Below are positions 10,277-22,941 of a stretch of 64,000 nt of DNA, piece by piece (the first letter of the stretch is position 1; the number at the start of each line of letters is the position of its first letter). Source of the DNA: Climacteris rufus (Eukaryota; Chordata; Aves; Passeriformes; Climacteridae); contig VZRZ01001139.1 in NCBI GenBank assembly GCA_013398175.1, positions 122,794 to 186,793 of the forward strand, in the 5' to 3' direction. A program made the position numbers and the translations under genes. Below the pieces are notes generated by a model. It worked only from the letters and a program-made list of their open reading frames with translations. It made no database searches and had not been told where the DNA came from.

Positions 10277-13200
10277 GTGAGATCCACCACAATCAGTAAG
10301 AATAAAAAGACCAAGCAAGCAGAAAAAGCCAAGCCAAGAAGTCATCAAAGGTGAAGTTAAAAAGAGTGAGTCTACCCTGTTTTCAGCTTGGTAACTTGCC
10401 CTTCTACAACATTCAGCGCAAAGAACATTCTCTCCTTTGTCACCTAAGAACAAAGCTTGCTGGTGTGTTTCTCATTGCTTCATAAAAAATTCATTGTGTT
10501 TAATACTCATACTATGTGTTTGGGTTTATTTATAGCTTTTTGTGTTTAAAAGTAATACACTCACATTGTTGGTATAATTGACAAACAAATACATTGTTTT
10601 AACTACAGTGCAGAGTAAGCTGTGGAGAAGTAAATGCTTTTATTTTTACTTTTCCTTTTGAGAACTAGGAGTGCTGATGGAAAAATGATTTTTTCTTAGT
10701 GCTAACAAATCTAACTCTCCTCCTATGAACTGATGCCTGGACAAACAGTCTCACTGCCACCTGCCAAAATGGAGAAAATCAAGTAACAGGTGTCCTAGGG
10801 AAATAGCTGACAATTATTTTTAAGTCTATGTTTACTGTTCTAACATTAAGATGACATGCACCTGTTGCTTTATACTTGGATATACTAATGTGGTGTCTGA
10901 GGGCAAGTTTATTTTTTCGTATGTTCTATATTAGCTACAGAGAAGGTTTGTTGCCAACAAGTGGTTAGGCCACTTAAAGAATCATCATTAGAAGCAAACT
11001 TTATAATAGAGTTTGGTGGCAAGGTTCACTCTGTTACTTACTATGTAGATGAAGTATACATGAGAAAATCAGATTAGAATCAGTTTAGAAAGATTTTCAT
11101 GGAGACAGGTGATGTAAGAGGGTAAGGGTGCAAAGGATACGGGTAAAAAATGGTAAGGGTGCAAAAGGGTTTAGCAGCACTTAATCATCGACTAATTTAA
11201 CCTTTATGAGGTGAGTCAATAGAATTTGCTACAATTATAAAAGTGAATTAATTGTAGACTCACGGTAACCTTCATACTATAATAAACTGACATGTACACA
11301 CAGGCAAAAATATGTGTACATCTATATGTGTGTAAAGGTTCTAAACTTCTCCTTGAATTCAGTGAAATACATCAAATTGCTCAGCATTTCTCACCAGGCA
11401 TGGGTTGCACCTCAAGTAGTATGTGTGTGTGTTGTATCAGACTAGGCCTCATCGTCAGCAACAGTCTTTCGAGTATGGCAGACTTGAGGGTTCATGACCC
11501 CTGAGAGGTGTCCCATTAAGAGGGACTTGCTGATGCAGCCCACTGTGGTCCAGGAGAGCTCAAAGGGTCTCACTTAGGACCAATGTTCATACAGTTGCTA
11601 GATGATTTGCTTTAGTTATCAGTAATTTGCCATCCAGGGCATAACCCAAATTGGAAATTACTGTAATTTCCAAGACATGAGGAAATAATTTCCAAAACTC
11701 CAGAAGGAATGCTGCTGTTTCACTTGGGCTATAATTCAGGTAGGAAATGTTGCAATGCTGTTAGTACATGGCTGATTATCCTTTGTTCTCCACCTTGGCT
11801 GGGCAGCTGATACTCCTGTTACAGTCAGTGTTTCCACCTATATCATGTAAGACTGGCTGGTTGTTCAGAGACACTTCTCCACCCAACTGGTACAGTTCAA
11901 CACTCATCTGGTTCAGTCAAAGCCTTTCAGGAGCTCCTGAGATTGTAGAGCAGGCCTGATGGTGGCTGTAATGCGCCACCACAACCTTAAGAGACAAAGT
12001 GACAAATAATCCAGATTATATTTTGGAAGCAGAATGTGCAGGGACTGAACAGCATTCCTATGATTTGCAGATGGATTGTCATGAGTTCTAGTCTTGCTGA
12101 TCGTCCAAAGCCTAGTTTTAAGCACAAGTGTATAAATTTCATTTACTCACTTCATTGTTTAGAATATTTCAGCAAATCAGTGCAGTATGGGCCAGATTGG
12201 CAGCTGGTGGAAAAGGACACAGTCCACTAACTTCAGAGTCTCTGAAGAGACATTTGTCTCTGTTGTCTGAAGCTGTGTTACAATGCCTTTATAAGCACAA
12301 ATAGACAAATGCATGAAGGGAAGTCGAAGAAGAAATACCAAAATTCTCAGGGTCTTACTTTTCAATTTACCTATACGAAATTGCTATTCAAACATTCTGT
12401 TAAGTAACTGAGTACTAACTTGGAATTCTCAATGTGTGGTCACTGAATAAGTACAGATTTTATGTTTTAACTTCATGAATTGGGGCTTCTGTTACATTTT
12501 TCATTCTAATTGTGTGAAGAATGAAATTGGAATAGAAAAACTTACTTAAAGATATTTGTGGTGAACGAGGGACAGATAGCAGGAAATTTATGTCTACATT
12601 AGAGGCTTGCTTTCACCTACAGTTGTATGTTGGAATCAGTATTTTCTTACTACAGGTGCAATTGAAACTTTTGTAGGCAAACTTGAATAATTCACACTTC
12701 ATTACCTCATTCAGAGTAAGACTTTTCCTCCCCAAAAATCCATTTTCTTTCTTTGAATCCTATGAAAAATAAGATAAGGTTCCACAGTGAGGGTCAGAAC
12801 AGTGTGCTTTTGATGTAGCAGTTTCATCATTCAACAAACTCCAATTTTGAAATAGCATGTGAATTTCAGGAGTAGTGTAAAGTCTGTGAAATGTCAATTT
12901 GCTATTTGCGTAAAGATTGCTTTTGGTAATATGAGTGTGCCTCCCATTAACTCAAATGTTTGTGATGAGGAGGTAGCCTTTCAGTGCAGGAAGTCTGCTG
13001 TTGGGTGAGACTTCATCAGCATTTGTCTTCCTGGCTGGGATTTTAGTTGTTAAGTATCTTTTGAGTAATTCCCTCTCCAGAATCCAAGGCTACACATACA
13101 AGGTCTGAAGTTAAGAAAGAAAGAAGTTCCAGACAATAAAGGAGGTGCTCCTGGTGCACAGAAATATGTCCAAGAACTGCCATAGTCTGGTATAAATTCA

Positions 13201-13485
13201 ATGCAGTAGAGTTTGCACTATGTAAGCAGTATTGTATATGGAAATTGAGACATACCAGGTAGAAGCTTTTCTGCTGATGGAGCCCTTGAACTTCCTGTAC
13301 ATTTAACATGTGCGTGGGCAGTGCCTAGTTCTAATACAATACAGCATGGCTTGCTGATAAACTGGAATGTCTTTTCTTTTAAAGGCATATGTTCCCTTTT
13401 TGGAGACTTCCTTCATCAGTTTTTTCACACTAAATATCATGGGTCATGTTAATTTATACTGCCCTTAAAAATTAATGAAGAACGC
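10277..13485. other. Unassigned 3.2-kb AT-rich stretch
   Basis: No mobile element, RNA or gene was recognised. Small open frames occur on both strands but none shows a domain, splice pattern or repeat homology that I can defend. GGTAAGGGTGCAAA occurs twice at about 11121-11165, a small local duplication. Confidence 0.5.
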
Positions 13486-13625
13486 ATCAGGTTACATCAG
13501 CCTGGTAACTGGTCATCTGCGTAGTTCTGCAGGGCTCCATTTTATGACCAGTGCTCTTCAACGCCTTCATAGATTAGTTGGATGCAGGACCCAAAGGTAT
13601 AAGAAGTAAATTCACCAGTGGTACT
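13486..13625 (+). mobile_element. CR1 LINE, 5' piece (RT domain) of an interrupted copy
   Basis: The sequence matches the CR1 RT region at 7975-8080 of this window (CAGGGCTCCAT, TTGGATGCAGGAC), just upstream of the FADD box. It stops at the target duplication GTACT (13621-13625) where the LTR is inserted. The remainder of the same element continues at 14902. Several stops are present. Confidence 0.85.
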
Positions 13626-13805
13626 TGTGGTGGTTTGAGAAGTTTGGGGGGGCCTAGCTTTTTGGGTGTGGTAGGGGCCAAAAGATGGCTCCTGTAAGGA
13701 GCTTCCAGAAGCTCCCACAGCTGTCCGGTCAGGGCCTATCTCTGATGGCTCCTGGGAGATTGATGTGGGCCAATTAGGAAGGACAGAAACGCCTCTGCGA
13801 CAGTA

Positions 13806-13816
13806 TATTTAAGAAG
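13806..13816 (+). promoter_or_regulatory. LTR TATA-like box
   Basis: TATTTAAGAAG lies about 180 bases into the LTR. The same motif, in the same context, occurs on the minus strand at 3290-3300. This is the likely core promoter of this LTR family; activity here is unknown. Confidence 0.5.
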
Positions 13817-14037
13817 CAATCTCTGTAGTACGCATGCGCGCGCTATGTAGCCATGTAGCCATGTGGTCATGTAGGTAGTAGATTAGGCAGAGGAAAAGGA
13901 GTACAGCAAATAACTAGGAAAAACAATTGAAACATCAGATATGAAAGCCAGCAAACTATGCCTGTCTGCCAAAGAAGAGAAGCAATGCAGGAGGAGGTTC
14001 CTGCATCATCGGAACTGATACATCTTCAAAGACTGGG

Positions 14038-14493
14038 NNNNNNNNNNNNNNNNNNNNNNNNNNNNNNNNNNNNNNNNNNNNNNNNNNNNNNNNNNNNNNN
14101 NNNNNNNNNNNNNNNNNNNNNNNNNNNNNNNNNNNNNNNNNNNNNNNNNNNNNNNNNNNNNNNNNNNNNNNNNNNNNNNNNNNNNNNNNNNNNNNNNNNN
14201 NNNNNNNNNNNNNNNNNNNNNNNNNNNNNNNNNNNNNNNNNNNNNNNNNNNNNNNNNNNNNNNNNNNNNNNNNNNNNNNNNNNNNNNNNNNNNNNNNNNN
14301 NNNNNNNNNNNNNNNNNNNNNNNNNNNNNNNNNNNNNNNNNNNNNNNNNNNNNNNNNNNNNNNNNNNNNNNNNNNNNNNNNNNNNNNNNNNNNNNNNNNN
14401 NNNNNNNNNNNNNNNNNNNNNNNNNNNNNNNNNNNNNNNNNNNNNNNNNNNNNNNNNNNNNNNNNNNNNNNNNNNNNNNNNNNNNNNNNNNNN
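14038..14493. other. Assembly gap (456 N)
   Basis: A run of unknown bases inside the LTR. Any open frame crossing it is meaningless. It abuts a GA repeat, a likely reason for the failure to assemble. Confidence 1.
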
Positions 14494-14528
14494 AGAGAGA
14501 GAGAGAGAGAGACAGAGAGAGACAGAGA
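14494..14528. repeat. GA microsatellite at the gap edge
   Basis: About 35 bases of GA dinucleotides interrupted by GACAGA. The true repeat may extend into the gap on its left. Confidence 0.9.
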
Positions 14529-14901
14529 CCCCTCCATAATTGCTAAGAAGAGGAAACACCTGAGCATCTGAGGACTAAACTCATTAGAGAAAAACCCCCT
14601 CCCCGGGTTCCCCTTATGGTCTGGGAGGAGAGAGAGGGCTGTGAGGCTTTTGTGGGGGGGGAGGGAGGATGGGAGGACGGCAGAGGAATAAAGTTTAGGA
14701 GATGTTCCTTTGTTTTTGCTTGCTCCTTTGACTCTGTAATAAATTCACTTTATCACTTAGAAGCACTGACCTTGTCTCAGCCTGATTTTGCTCCTCTGCC
14801 AGCATTTCTTATCATGGTTTAGTAACACAGTTCAATTTGGAAGGGGGGAAAAGAGCAGTACTAGTGGGGCCTTGGCCATTAGCCGGGGCTAAACCACTAC
14901 A

Positions 14902-15790
14902 GTACTGAACTGGAAAGAGCTGTGAACTCCCTTGAGAGCAGAGAGGCCCAGCAGAGAGATCTTGACAAATTAGAAGGCTGGGAATTCACCAGCTGTGTAA
15001 ATTTAACAAGGGCAAGTACTGGATTCTGCACCTGTCATGGGGCAACCCTGGATGTGCAAACAAACTGGGGAATGAGAGGCTGGAGAGCAGTGCTCCAGGA
15101 AGGGACCTGGGGATCCTGATTGGTGGCAAGCTGAATATGAGTCAGCAGTGCCCTGGCAGACAGGAGGGCCAACTGTGTCCTGCAGTGCATCAGGCTCAGC
15201 ATCACCAGCCAGGCAAGGGAGGGAATTGTCCCACTCTGCTCTGTGCTAGGGTGGCCTCACCTTGAGTCCTGTGTGCAGTTTTGGGTGCCTCAATATAAGA
15301 TAGTTAGAAAGTTATTAGGGAGCACCCATAGGAGAGCAATGAAGATGGTGAAGGGTCTGAGGGGGAAGCCATATGAGGAGCAGATGAGGTCACTTGGATT
15401 TTTCAGTCTGGCAAAGACTGAGGGTTGACCTCATTGCAGCCCACAATTTCCTCATGTGGGGAAATGAAGGAACAGGCACTGATTTCTCCTGCCTGGTGAC
15501 CAGTGACGGGATAAGAGGGGACAACATGAAGCTGAGTCACAGGACATTTAGGTTGGATATTAAGTTCTTCATCCAGAGGGTGAAGCTGTTCCAGTTGAGC
15601 ACGGGAACAGACTTCACCGGGAAGTGGTCAAAGCACCAAGCCTGACAAACTGAAGATGCTTTTGGACAATGTTCTCAGGCACTTGGTGTGAATCTTGGGG
15701 TGGTCCTGTGCAGGGCCAGGATTTGTATTGTGGCGATCCTTTTGGGTTCCTTCCAAGTCAGGATATTCTATGAGTCTATGATTCATGTAA
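14902..15790 (+). mobile_element. CR1 LINE, 3' piece of the interrupted copy
   Basis: This continues the CR1 from 13625, beginning in the second copy of the GTACT duplication. It covers the region after the RT active site (peptides such as LESREAQQRDLDKLEGW, 14925 on), the C-terminal part (RRAMKMVKGLRGKPYEEQMRSLGFFSLAK, about 15330-15420), the 3' end with CCTTCCAAGTCAGG, and terminal ATTCTATG-like repeats at 15767-15785. Scattered stops and frameshifts disable it. Confidence 0.9.
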
Positions 15791-16865
15791 GATACACTTA
15801 TGTGAGCTGTAGGTTCTTCCCACTGTAGCAGGATTATATTTTTTTGGTGACAGATAGAGGTCCAAGGAGGGTATGAATGTTTTTTACTGTAGAGTGGCAC
15901 TGTCTTTCTTTCCTTCTATTATCAGGACCAGCCAAATTTTTATAAAACTACATTTTAATGGGTCTAAATAATAAATGGGTCTAAATAATGGGTCTAAATG
16001 GCTTTCTTTCTTTAAGTTATTTTTGTCTTTTGTTGACCTTTTAAGTATCAGTGAAGGCTTCTTGCATCATTTAAAAGACTCCTGTATGAGCTTTCAGATT
16101 TCAGCTTTTGTGAAAAGAAAAATACGTGACAGGAAAATGAAAGGATTCTTCATTAAAAATTTTGTTTTAAAAATAAAGGTCTTCTCAGATTTCTGGGAAA
16201 GATACTATTACAGTTCTTTTTGTTTTCAGTAATCCCTGGGAGAATGCTAGTTCAGTTTGATAGCTAGATTATTTAAGTACCCGAGCAGTTAAATTAGTGC
16301 AGAATAGATGCTGCTCTGCACTTATATTTACATTTGTTTCCCTTTAATTTTAAAACATTTTCAAATATTAAGAATTAATAGTGAATTACTAAATGGATTA
16401 ATAGTGAAATAATGAATTACTTTGCTCCTTCAGAAAGATTTTGGAACTCAATGAAGATCATGTATTCAAAAGTTTAAACAAGTACTTAAAACTTTTAAAG
16501 ATGGGTACACACCATTTCTTAAATTATTTGCTTCATTGTCAGGGTGAAATTAAATGAGGAATTTTACATTGCATTCTTTCATATTTATGGTTGATCTAAC
16601 CTATCAAGCCCTCAGACCTGCAGTGACTACCTTATCAGCACTTTACGACCTCACTTTTCTGTAGCTGGAGAAATACTGCTTTGAATGTCTTCCCTCACTG
16701 CCCCAGCCTACTCGCTCTCAGTCATTCCTGTCTCTTTCAGCAACCTTGTGATTCCTGACACATGTCTTGGTATCTCATTATCTTTAGATTCCTCCTTTTG
16801 TATTTCCTTCCATTGCAATACTTACTCCTTGCCAGAAACTGTCAAGGAAAATAAAGTGTTCAATT
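15791..16865. other. Unassigned AT-rich DNA with a 13-bp triplication
   Basis: No gene was recognised. The motif AATGGGTCTAAAT occurs three times at 15957-15999, a local slippage-type expansion. The rest is AT-rich. Confidence 0.6.
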
Positions 16866-16978
16866 GTAGAATCAAAAAATTGCTAAATTTGGAAAAGATC
16901 TGTAAGATCGAGTCCTACCATTAACCTCACCCTGCCAAGTCCACCTTTAAACCATGTTCCTAAGCACCACATTATTAG
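16866..16978 (-). mobile_element. CR1 LINE 3' end fragment
   Basis: On the minus strand this is the last ~110 bases of a CR1 of a different subtype from the longer copies. On the plus strand it reads TAGAATCA, then TTGGAAAAGATC, GATCGAGTCCTACCATTAAC, and CTGCCAAGTCCACC, the typical antisense CR1 3' end. It is strongly 5' truncated. Confidence 0.8.
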
Positions 16979-19900
16979 TGTCATGACAGTTACCCACTCA
17001 GTATGCTGCAAAAGGTCAACATTTTTTAAGACTTTTGTGATTTGTTTACTTGGTGGTGTTTTGGCTTTTTTTTTCTAACATATTTTTACTTAGGTATGCA
17101 AAAGTGCCTGTTTTGAAACTTTCTCAGCTGCAGATAGACTTAAGTACAACACTTTTCTCAGACATATACAATATAGTAGGTATAATATATTTTTACATCT
17201 TTTTATGTGAAGAAATGAATTCCATGCTGACTCCATAATTGCTTTTGTAAACTTTAAAGTATTTTTGAGGGGAGGTGGGTGGAAATGTGAAGACATGAGA
17301 GGGGGTTGTCAGGCAATGAATGATCAAAAACTCTATCCTACTGAAAGACGAAGAGGTGATATAAGTCTCCTCCAAGGTGAGTGATACCTCCTCCAAGAGG
17401 TGCTATAAGTCTCCTCCTGTGCTTTCTGACATACTAACCTGGTTTGCTCCTGACTGCTTCTGCAGCAGCAGAAAATTAATCACTGCTGGGTGAATATCTT
17501 GCTCATTCATCAGGATGTGGTATATACAGAGATAGCCATTCTGGACTGTTCACTGCCTATGAATAATAAGATCTTAGAAAAAAAAAAAAATAGCAACTTA
17601 TTTTTGCTCCAATAATAGCATCATTACCCAGTATTTAAAAAAAAAAAAAAAGGTAATTGTTAGTTAGCTACACTTGGAAATGGCCCCAAGGAAAATGAAA
17701 TGTAAATATCTAGTGGATATTAAAGATGCCAATGAACACTTTGATAATGCAGCAACTCTACTGATTTTACTGTTATCATTTTTTCTTTGTCCTACTTATC
17801 ATTGTTATTCCATTTCTCTACATCTTTCCCTAAATCCAAGAGGGTAGGATGGTAGAAGATGCAATCTTCAGCACACACATCTCTGAAACATTCAACCAGC
17901 CAGTTTTCCCTCCCTCCATGGCTCTTCTGGACTAAATGAGGTGAGTTAATGTCTTCTTAGCTCTATTAGTTCACTTTATTCTAGGGTGAATTGGTAGATC
18001 TACTACTAGTCTACCTGGGGCAGGACCCTGGTACCCTTCAGGATTCCAAGGCTTCCTAACCAAGTATCACAAAGACATGACTGGACTTTAGCATACAGGA
18101 AAGTAATATCACATAGAAATTTTGTTGTTAGGATGCTCCTAACAGAAACTGTCAGTTAAAATGTTCGTCAGTAATTACCCTGAAACAAAATTTTGGACTG
18201 TAGAAAAAGCGACATTTTGAGCAGGGTATTGTTCCCAGGTGTTGGTATCAGGGTTGCTTATGTGCTGAGAACACTTATATAGAGCTTAAAGAAAATAATT
18301 ATTCTAGTTAGTTTGTTCATTCTGGGGAGAAGCATCCAGAGCTCTAAAGTCTAACTTCACTTTGAAACTTGGCTGTCAAAGTCTGAGATCTGAATTTTTT
18401 GTTTGTGCTAACTAAGGTTGGTAAATTGCACAGTATTTCAGCATTTGCTCTTATTTGCACATTGGGTAATGATCAAATAATATTATTCTTAGACAAAACC
18501 TGTAATGAAATAACTTCATATTTTTTCAATTTCAACAAAATCAATAAAAGGTTGCAACAAAAGTAATGTAAAATAAGTTTTCTACTGCTACATGAATTTG
18601 TTCAGTGCAATTATCCTTTGTTTGAAAAAATAAAAAAATTGGATGGAAAACACATCACAGCTCTCCCCATGGATATGCTTTTGGCCAGTGGCTTCTCTTT
18701 TTCAATTACACATCAGTCTGCCTCAGGGTTTGAATAACAATGACTTATAGGAGTCTTCAAGGTGTAAAGAAGATTCTTTCTTTATTGAACTTAATGGGAA
18801 TTTATTGCCCAGAGTTAAAAAAGTTTTTTTTCAAAACATCTTTTCTTCTGTAGTGTTTTAATTGTTTCTGTCCACAACACAAATCTGGCTGAAAGACATA
18901 AATTATGCAGTAAGGTACCACTGTGTAGCTTTATGATTCTATACAATGGTATTTTAAAATGGTAGTTCAAATGAATAGAGGAGTTATTTTTATTCAAATG
19001 TCTTCCATTGGTGTGTCATACTATTAAAAGTAACATTAATATTCAAACATAATGCATTATATTTAATTTTACTACAGGGATAAATAATTATAAAAACTGA
19101 GTTCCTTAAAAAGATTGCCACTTGTCCTGCTCAGTGCTGTCATTAGTGCATTTTCAAGTACTTGACTCTGCAGTAACCCACATATCCTTGCATATGATTG
19201 CAGGGCTTACAGTCAGGGAAAATTATCTTTACATTGCAGTTGGGGAAATTGAGCTAAAAAGCAACGTGACACAATGAATACGGAACAACAGAATTTAATT
19301 TTGAATGCCATTCTAAACTTTGTTACATTCACATTAAAAAACAAACAAAACAAAAAGAAAACAGCCCCTCCCAAAAAACCAGGATCTTTCCTCATCAAAA
19401 TAGGACTGACTACGGATGCTGTCATCCCCCATGGGAAACAACTGAAACCAGACATTTTAATAGGATACTGGAAGAGCTGTGCTTATAATTGAAAGTGCTT
19501 TTGGTCAAGAGTTTGATTTTGAACATATTTTTGAGAGAAAGGAAAGTTTATTTTCTTAAGCTTGGCATCTGTCATGGAGCTCATATGTAGCTGTGGACTG
19601 ATCTGAGGAAGATAATAACTTGTAGACATGGTATATCATTAGGAACAATAGTGAGTCATTGTGTAAGCTCTGGTTTCTGGCCACTTCAGATTTGAGGCAG
19701 AATTGTAACGCCTCCCAGAAAACTTTTTTTTGCTTTTTTGTAAAATAAACACAAGCAAACATTTCATTGTTAGGAACAAGCCAGTTCAAAACTTGGAATT
19801 TTAAAACTGATGGAACTGAGTATTAAATGCAAGTTAAATTAAGCAGAAAATGCTGCTGATAATAGGTGCAATGTAGTCTTGACAAACTGAAATAAAGTTG

Positions 19901-20410
19901 AAATAATCTGAAACCCTTTAGATTCTGAGCAGAAACTTTATTCTCCCCATGAGAAGCCAGCATTTCCTTTAAATGTAATTAATCTTTTCAGGTCGCTTTT
20001 GGTTTCAGCTCAGTTACACCACTAACATTAACTTGCAAACATCTGGAACAATCGTTCCTTCTTCTTGGATGAGCAGTGGGTAGCACAAACCTAAGGGAGG
20101 CATTACTAAAGACACCAAGCAGTACTGATTATATACTCTATGTATGATTCCAGAAGCATGTGGGAGGACTTCATTGCCATAGTGCTCTACTGAAATAAGC
20201 AAACAGAATTTAGATTTCATTGTTGCCAAGGGAAATTTAGAACCTACTAGGCTGTAAGATGGCTGCTAGTAATCTGAAGTGAAATCTTGGTATTAATTTA
20301 ATTAAAATATTTTATCCTACTGTTTAAGTCCAAGGTACTGCTTTATCTTAGATGATGTGCATTGTTCTGAGCATCTGCCTCTCCCACACTTCTCCCTGTT
20401 CAAAAAGACA
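16979..20410. other. Unassigned 3.4-kb AT-rich stretch
   Basis: No gene or mobile element was recognised. A 23-bp near-identical direct duplication lies at 17351-17373 and 17395-17417 (AAGAGGTG[A/C]TATAAGTCTCC). A-runs of about 12-15 bases lie near 17579-17591 and 17637-17651. Confidence 0.5.
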
Positions 20411-20800
20411 ATGGTAAAGCTAGAAAAAGTGCAGAGAGAGGCAAAAAAAATCAGAGGGTGATCAAATATATGGAATACTTTTCTACAAGGAATAGGTAGG
20501 CAAAATAGGACTCCTTGCTTAGAAAACAAATAGTGGAGAAAACAAGATAATGACCTATAAAAACATACACATAACAGAAAAGATGTGGCTCAAATATTCT
20601 TCTGATAAAAGAGCAAGGACCTAGATGGAATTCTTGAGAGTCTTATGCAAAAGGAAGTAAAGGAAGAGATTCTATCCATGAGAGATATTTGAACTATGTA
20701 GCTCCATGACATGACATGGTGACTGTTAAAAGTTTACATGAGTTCAAAAAACCATTAGGCAAATCAGTGAAATCCAAAAAGACTATTAAATTCAAGCACA
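20411..20800 (+). mobile_element. Ancient L3/CR1-like LINE remnant
   Basis: Weak but ordered similarity to the C-terminal end of old vertebrate CR1/L3 LINEs. AAAAAGTGCAGAGAGAGGCAA occurs near 20425, then AGGGTGATCAAA. A much later block near 20725-20760 (AAAGTTTACATGAGTTCAAA, then AAACCATTAGGCAAATC) matches the usual end of that reading frame (FKKTIRQI-like). Divergence is high and coding capacity is gone. The call rests on recalled family patterns. Confidence 0.4.
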
Positions 20801-20991
20801 TAAATTTTCACAGGGTAAATCCTGGACTTGAAAATATTGGAGACTTGAGAAAGTGTTCTGGGAAAGCATTGCTGCCCACTTGGTTGGTCCCAGAATTTTT
20901 CCCCGACATCTGCTCTTGATCACCATGTCGAATAAGAAATGTTAAGCAGAGGGACCTTTGCTTGGATGCAGAGTCATTCCCATTTAAAAGG

Positions 20992-21612
20992 GTTAATCCT
21001 GACCCTGCACAGGATGCCACCAAGAATCACAATATATGCCTGATAATGTTGTCCAAATGCTTCTTGAACTCAGACAGGCTTGGTGCTGTTGCCACTTTCC
21101 TGGGAAGCCTGCTCCAGTGCTCAACCACCCTCTGGGTGAAGAACCTTTTCCTAATATCCAACCTAAACCTCCCCTGGCACAAATTCGGGCCATTTCCTCA
21201 AGTCTTGTCACTGGGCACGTAGAGAAAAGATCAGTGCCTGCCCCTCTTCCCCTCATAAGGAAGTTGTAACTGCAATGAGGTCTCCCTTCAGTCTTCTCCA
21301 GGCTGAACAGACCAAGTGATGTCATCTACTCCTCATATGGCTTCCCCTCAAGGTGCTTCACCACCTTTGTTGCCCTCTTTTGGATGCTCTTTAATGGTTT
21401 AATATCGTTCTCATATTGTGGTGACCAAAACTGCACACAGGACTCAAGGTGAGGCAGTCCCAGTGCAGAGCAGAGCAGGACAATCCCCTCCCTTGCCCAG
21501 CTGGTGATGCTGGGCCTGATGTATCCCAGGACATGGTTGGCCCACCTGGCTTCCAAGGCATTGCTGACTCATGTTCCACTTGCCATTGGCCAGGATTCCA
21601 GGTCCCTTCCCG
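20992..21612 (-). mobile_element. CR1 LINE, 3' half fragment
   Basis: On the minus strand the frame reads MTSLGLFSLEKTEGRPHCSY and YIRPSITSWAREGIVLLCSAL, the CR1 reverse transcriptase C-terminus, followed by the 3' end. It lacks the terminal octamers, since the left edge stops at the CCTGCACAGG block. It is closely comparable in extent with the copies at 51902-52382 and 56272-57285. On the plus strand the tail carries an open frame (QAWCCCHFPGKP, EEPFPNIQPKPPL) that recurs in those copies. Confidence 0.9.
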
Positions 21613-22367
21613 ACTAGGGAAAAAGAAGCTCTGAGAACACTGTCTCAGTATTCCTATAAGGTTGCCAAGTTACTATGTGCTTCATTATCTGCCTACAGAG
21701 ACACATGCACTTCTGAAAGGAAGGGGAAAATAGGCCATCAGACTAGAAATGCCAATCCAACAGCTCTCCTAAGTTCATAATTGCAATTGAGGAGCAATTA
21801 CTAATAATTTAGTACTCCAGGTAAATTACAGTACTGTGAACTGAGTCAGTACCACACAATTTTTGTGGTTTATTAGTAATAAGTAGCATGTTTAAATCAA
21901 ATGTATAAAGCGAAAATATGGCATTGTTTTCTTAGATATCTCAGCTTAGGACATCACTGGAAAAAGAATTGTTGAGAGAAGTTATCCATTGATTATTAGT
22001 GAAGAATCAAAAACCTCAATTTCAACCACCTGATATTTTTTCCCCACCTCTTCCATAAGCAGTCTTTGAGAGCTTAAAAGATAAAATTTTCTTTTCAGAA
22101 TGGTCCCTAACTCAGGGAGTGCCTGCTAGGTCACATAAGCAGCCTGGGTAATATGCTGAAAGAAGTGTGGTGGTTTTTTTCCTTTGAAAGCTTCACAGCA
22201 TTCTAGAACATAGAGTATGATTCATTCTTCACTTTGCAAATTTTAATTAGACAGATCCTTGCTATCTAGTGATGAGTTTTACCCTTCCTGCTACAATTCA
22301 TCTTTGCTTATGCCTTGCATTTATGGAAACGTCATTATAACCCTTCTATGTTTCACATCTGGTTATC
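21613..22367. other. Unassigned DNA between CR1 and LTR
   Basis: No gene or repeat was recognised. AT-rich. Confidence 0.5.
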
Positions 22368-22941
22368 TGTCATGGCGTAACCCCCAGCTAAGCACCACAG
22401 CTGCTCCACACATTTTGCTTCCCTGGTAGGATAGGGTGTAGGATCAGAGAGAAAGTATGACATAGGTTGAGATAAGAACAGTTTAAAAACTGAGAAAAAA
22501 TAAATTAAAATAGCAGCAACAATTATAATGAAAAGGGAGAGAACAAGAATAAAAAGAGGTTAATAAACTCCAAGATAGACAAGCAATGCACAACACAATT
22601 GCCCAGCACCTGGTAACTGATGCCTGGTCCATCCCCAAGCAGTGATCAGTAGATCCTGGCCATTTTTTCCAGTTTATATACTGAACATGACATTCTATGA
22701 TACGGAATATCCCTTTGGCCAGTTTGGGTCAGCTGTCCTGTCCATGTTCCATCACAGCTTCTTGTGCATGTGCTCACTGGCAGAACATGGGAAACTGGAA
22801 GGTCCTTGACTTAGAGCAAACACCACTTAGCAACCACCAAAACATCAGTGTGTCATCGTTATTCTCATGTTAAATCCAAAACACAGCCCTGTACCAGTTA
22901 CTAGGACAAAAATTAACTCTATCCCAGGTGAAATCAGTATA
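22368..22941 (-). mobile_element. Avian endogenous retrovirus solo LTR (ERVL-like)
   Basis: On the plus strand it begins TGTCATGGCGTAACCCCCAG and ends near CTATCCCAGGTGAAATCAG. The minus strand is the sense strand, with a TATATAAA box at 22673-22680. Flanks TTATC (22363-22367) and TTAAC (22942-22946) look like a 5-bp target duplication with one change. The block 22696-22740 matches 40176-40220 at 39 of 45 positions, showing the same family as the LTR at 39852-40430. The length, 574 bases, is normal for a solo LTR. No retroviral coding sequence is adjacent. Confidence 0.85.

Larger units (their letters stand above)
13626..14901 (+). mobile_element. Solo-type LTR inserted into CR1 (ERVL-like), with assembly gap
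   Basis: The segment starts TGTGGTGGTTT and ends AAACCACTACA, a near-perfect inverted terminal repeat with TG...CA ends. It is flanked by a perfect 5-bp duplication, GTACT, at 13621-13625 and 14902-14906. A promoter-like TATTTAAGAAG lies at 13806-13816. Two AATAAA signals lie at 14687-14692 and 14738-14743; the second is in AATAAATTCACTTTAT, shared with the LTR at 1795-3482. The orientation is therefore plus. A 5-bp duplication suits the ERVL class. Because 456 bases are unknown, internal retroviral sequence cannot be fully excluded, but the size (about 1.28 kb) and single promoter/poly(A) set favour a solo LTR. Confidence 0.85.

Noticed and set aside
13956..14567. Open frames of 177-203 codons across 14038-14493
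   Set aside because: They consist mostly of unknown bases in the assembly gap.
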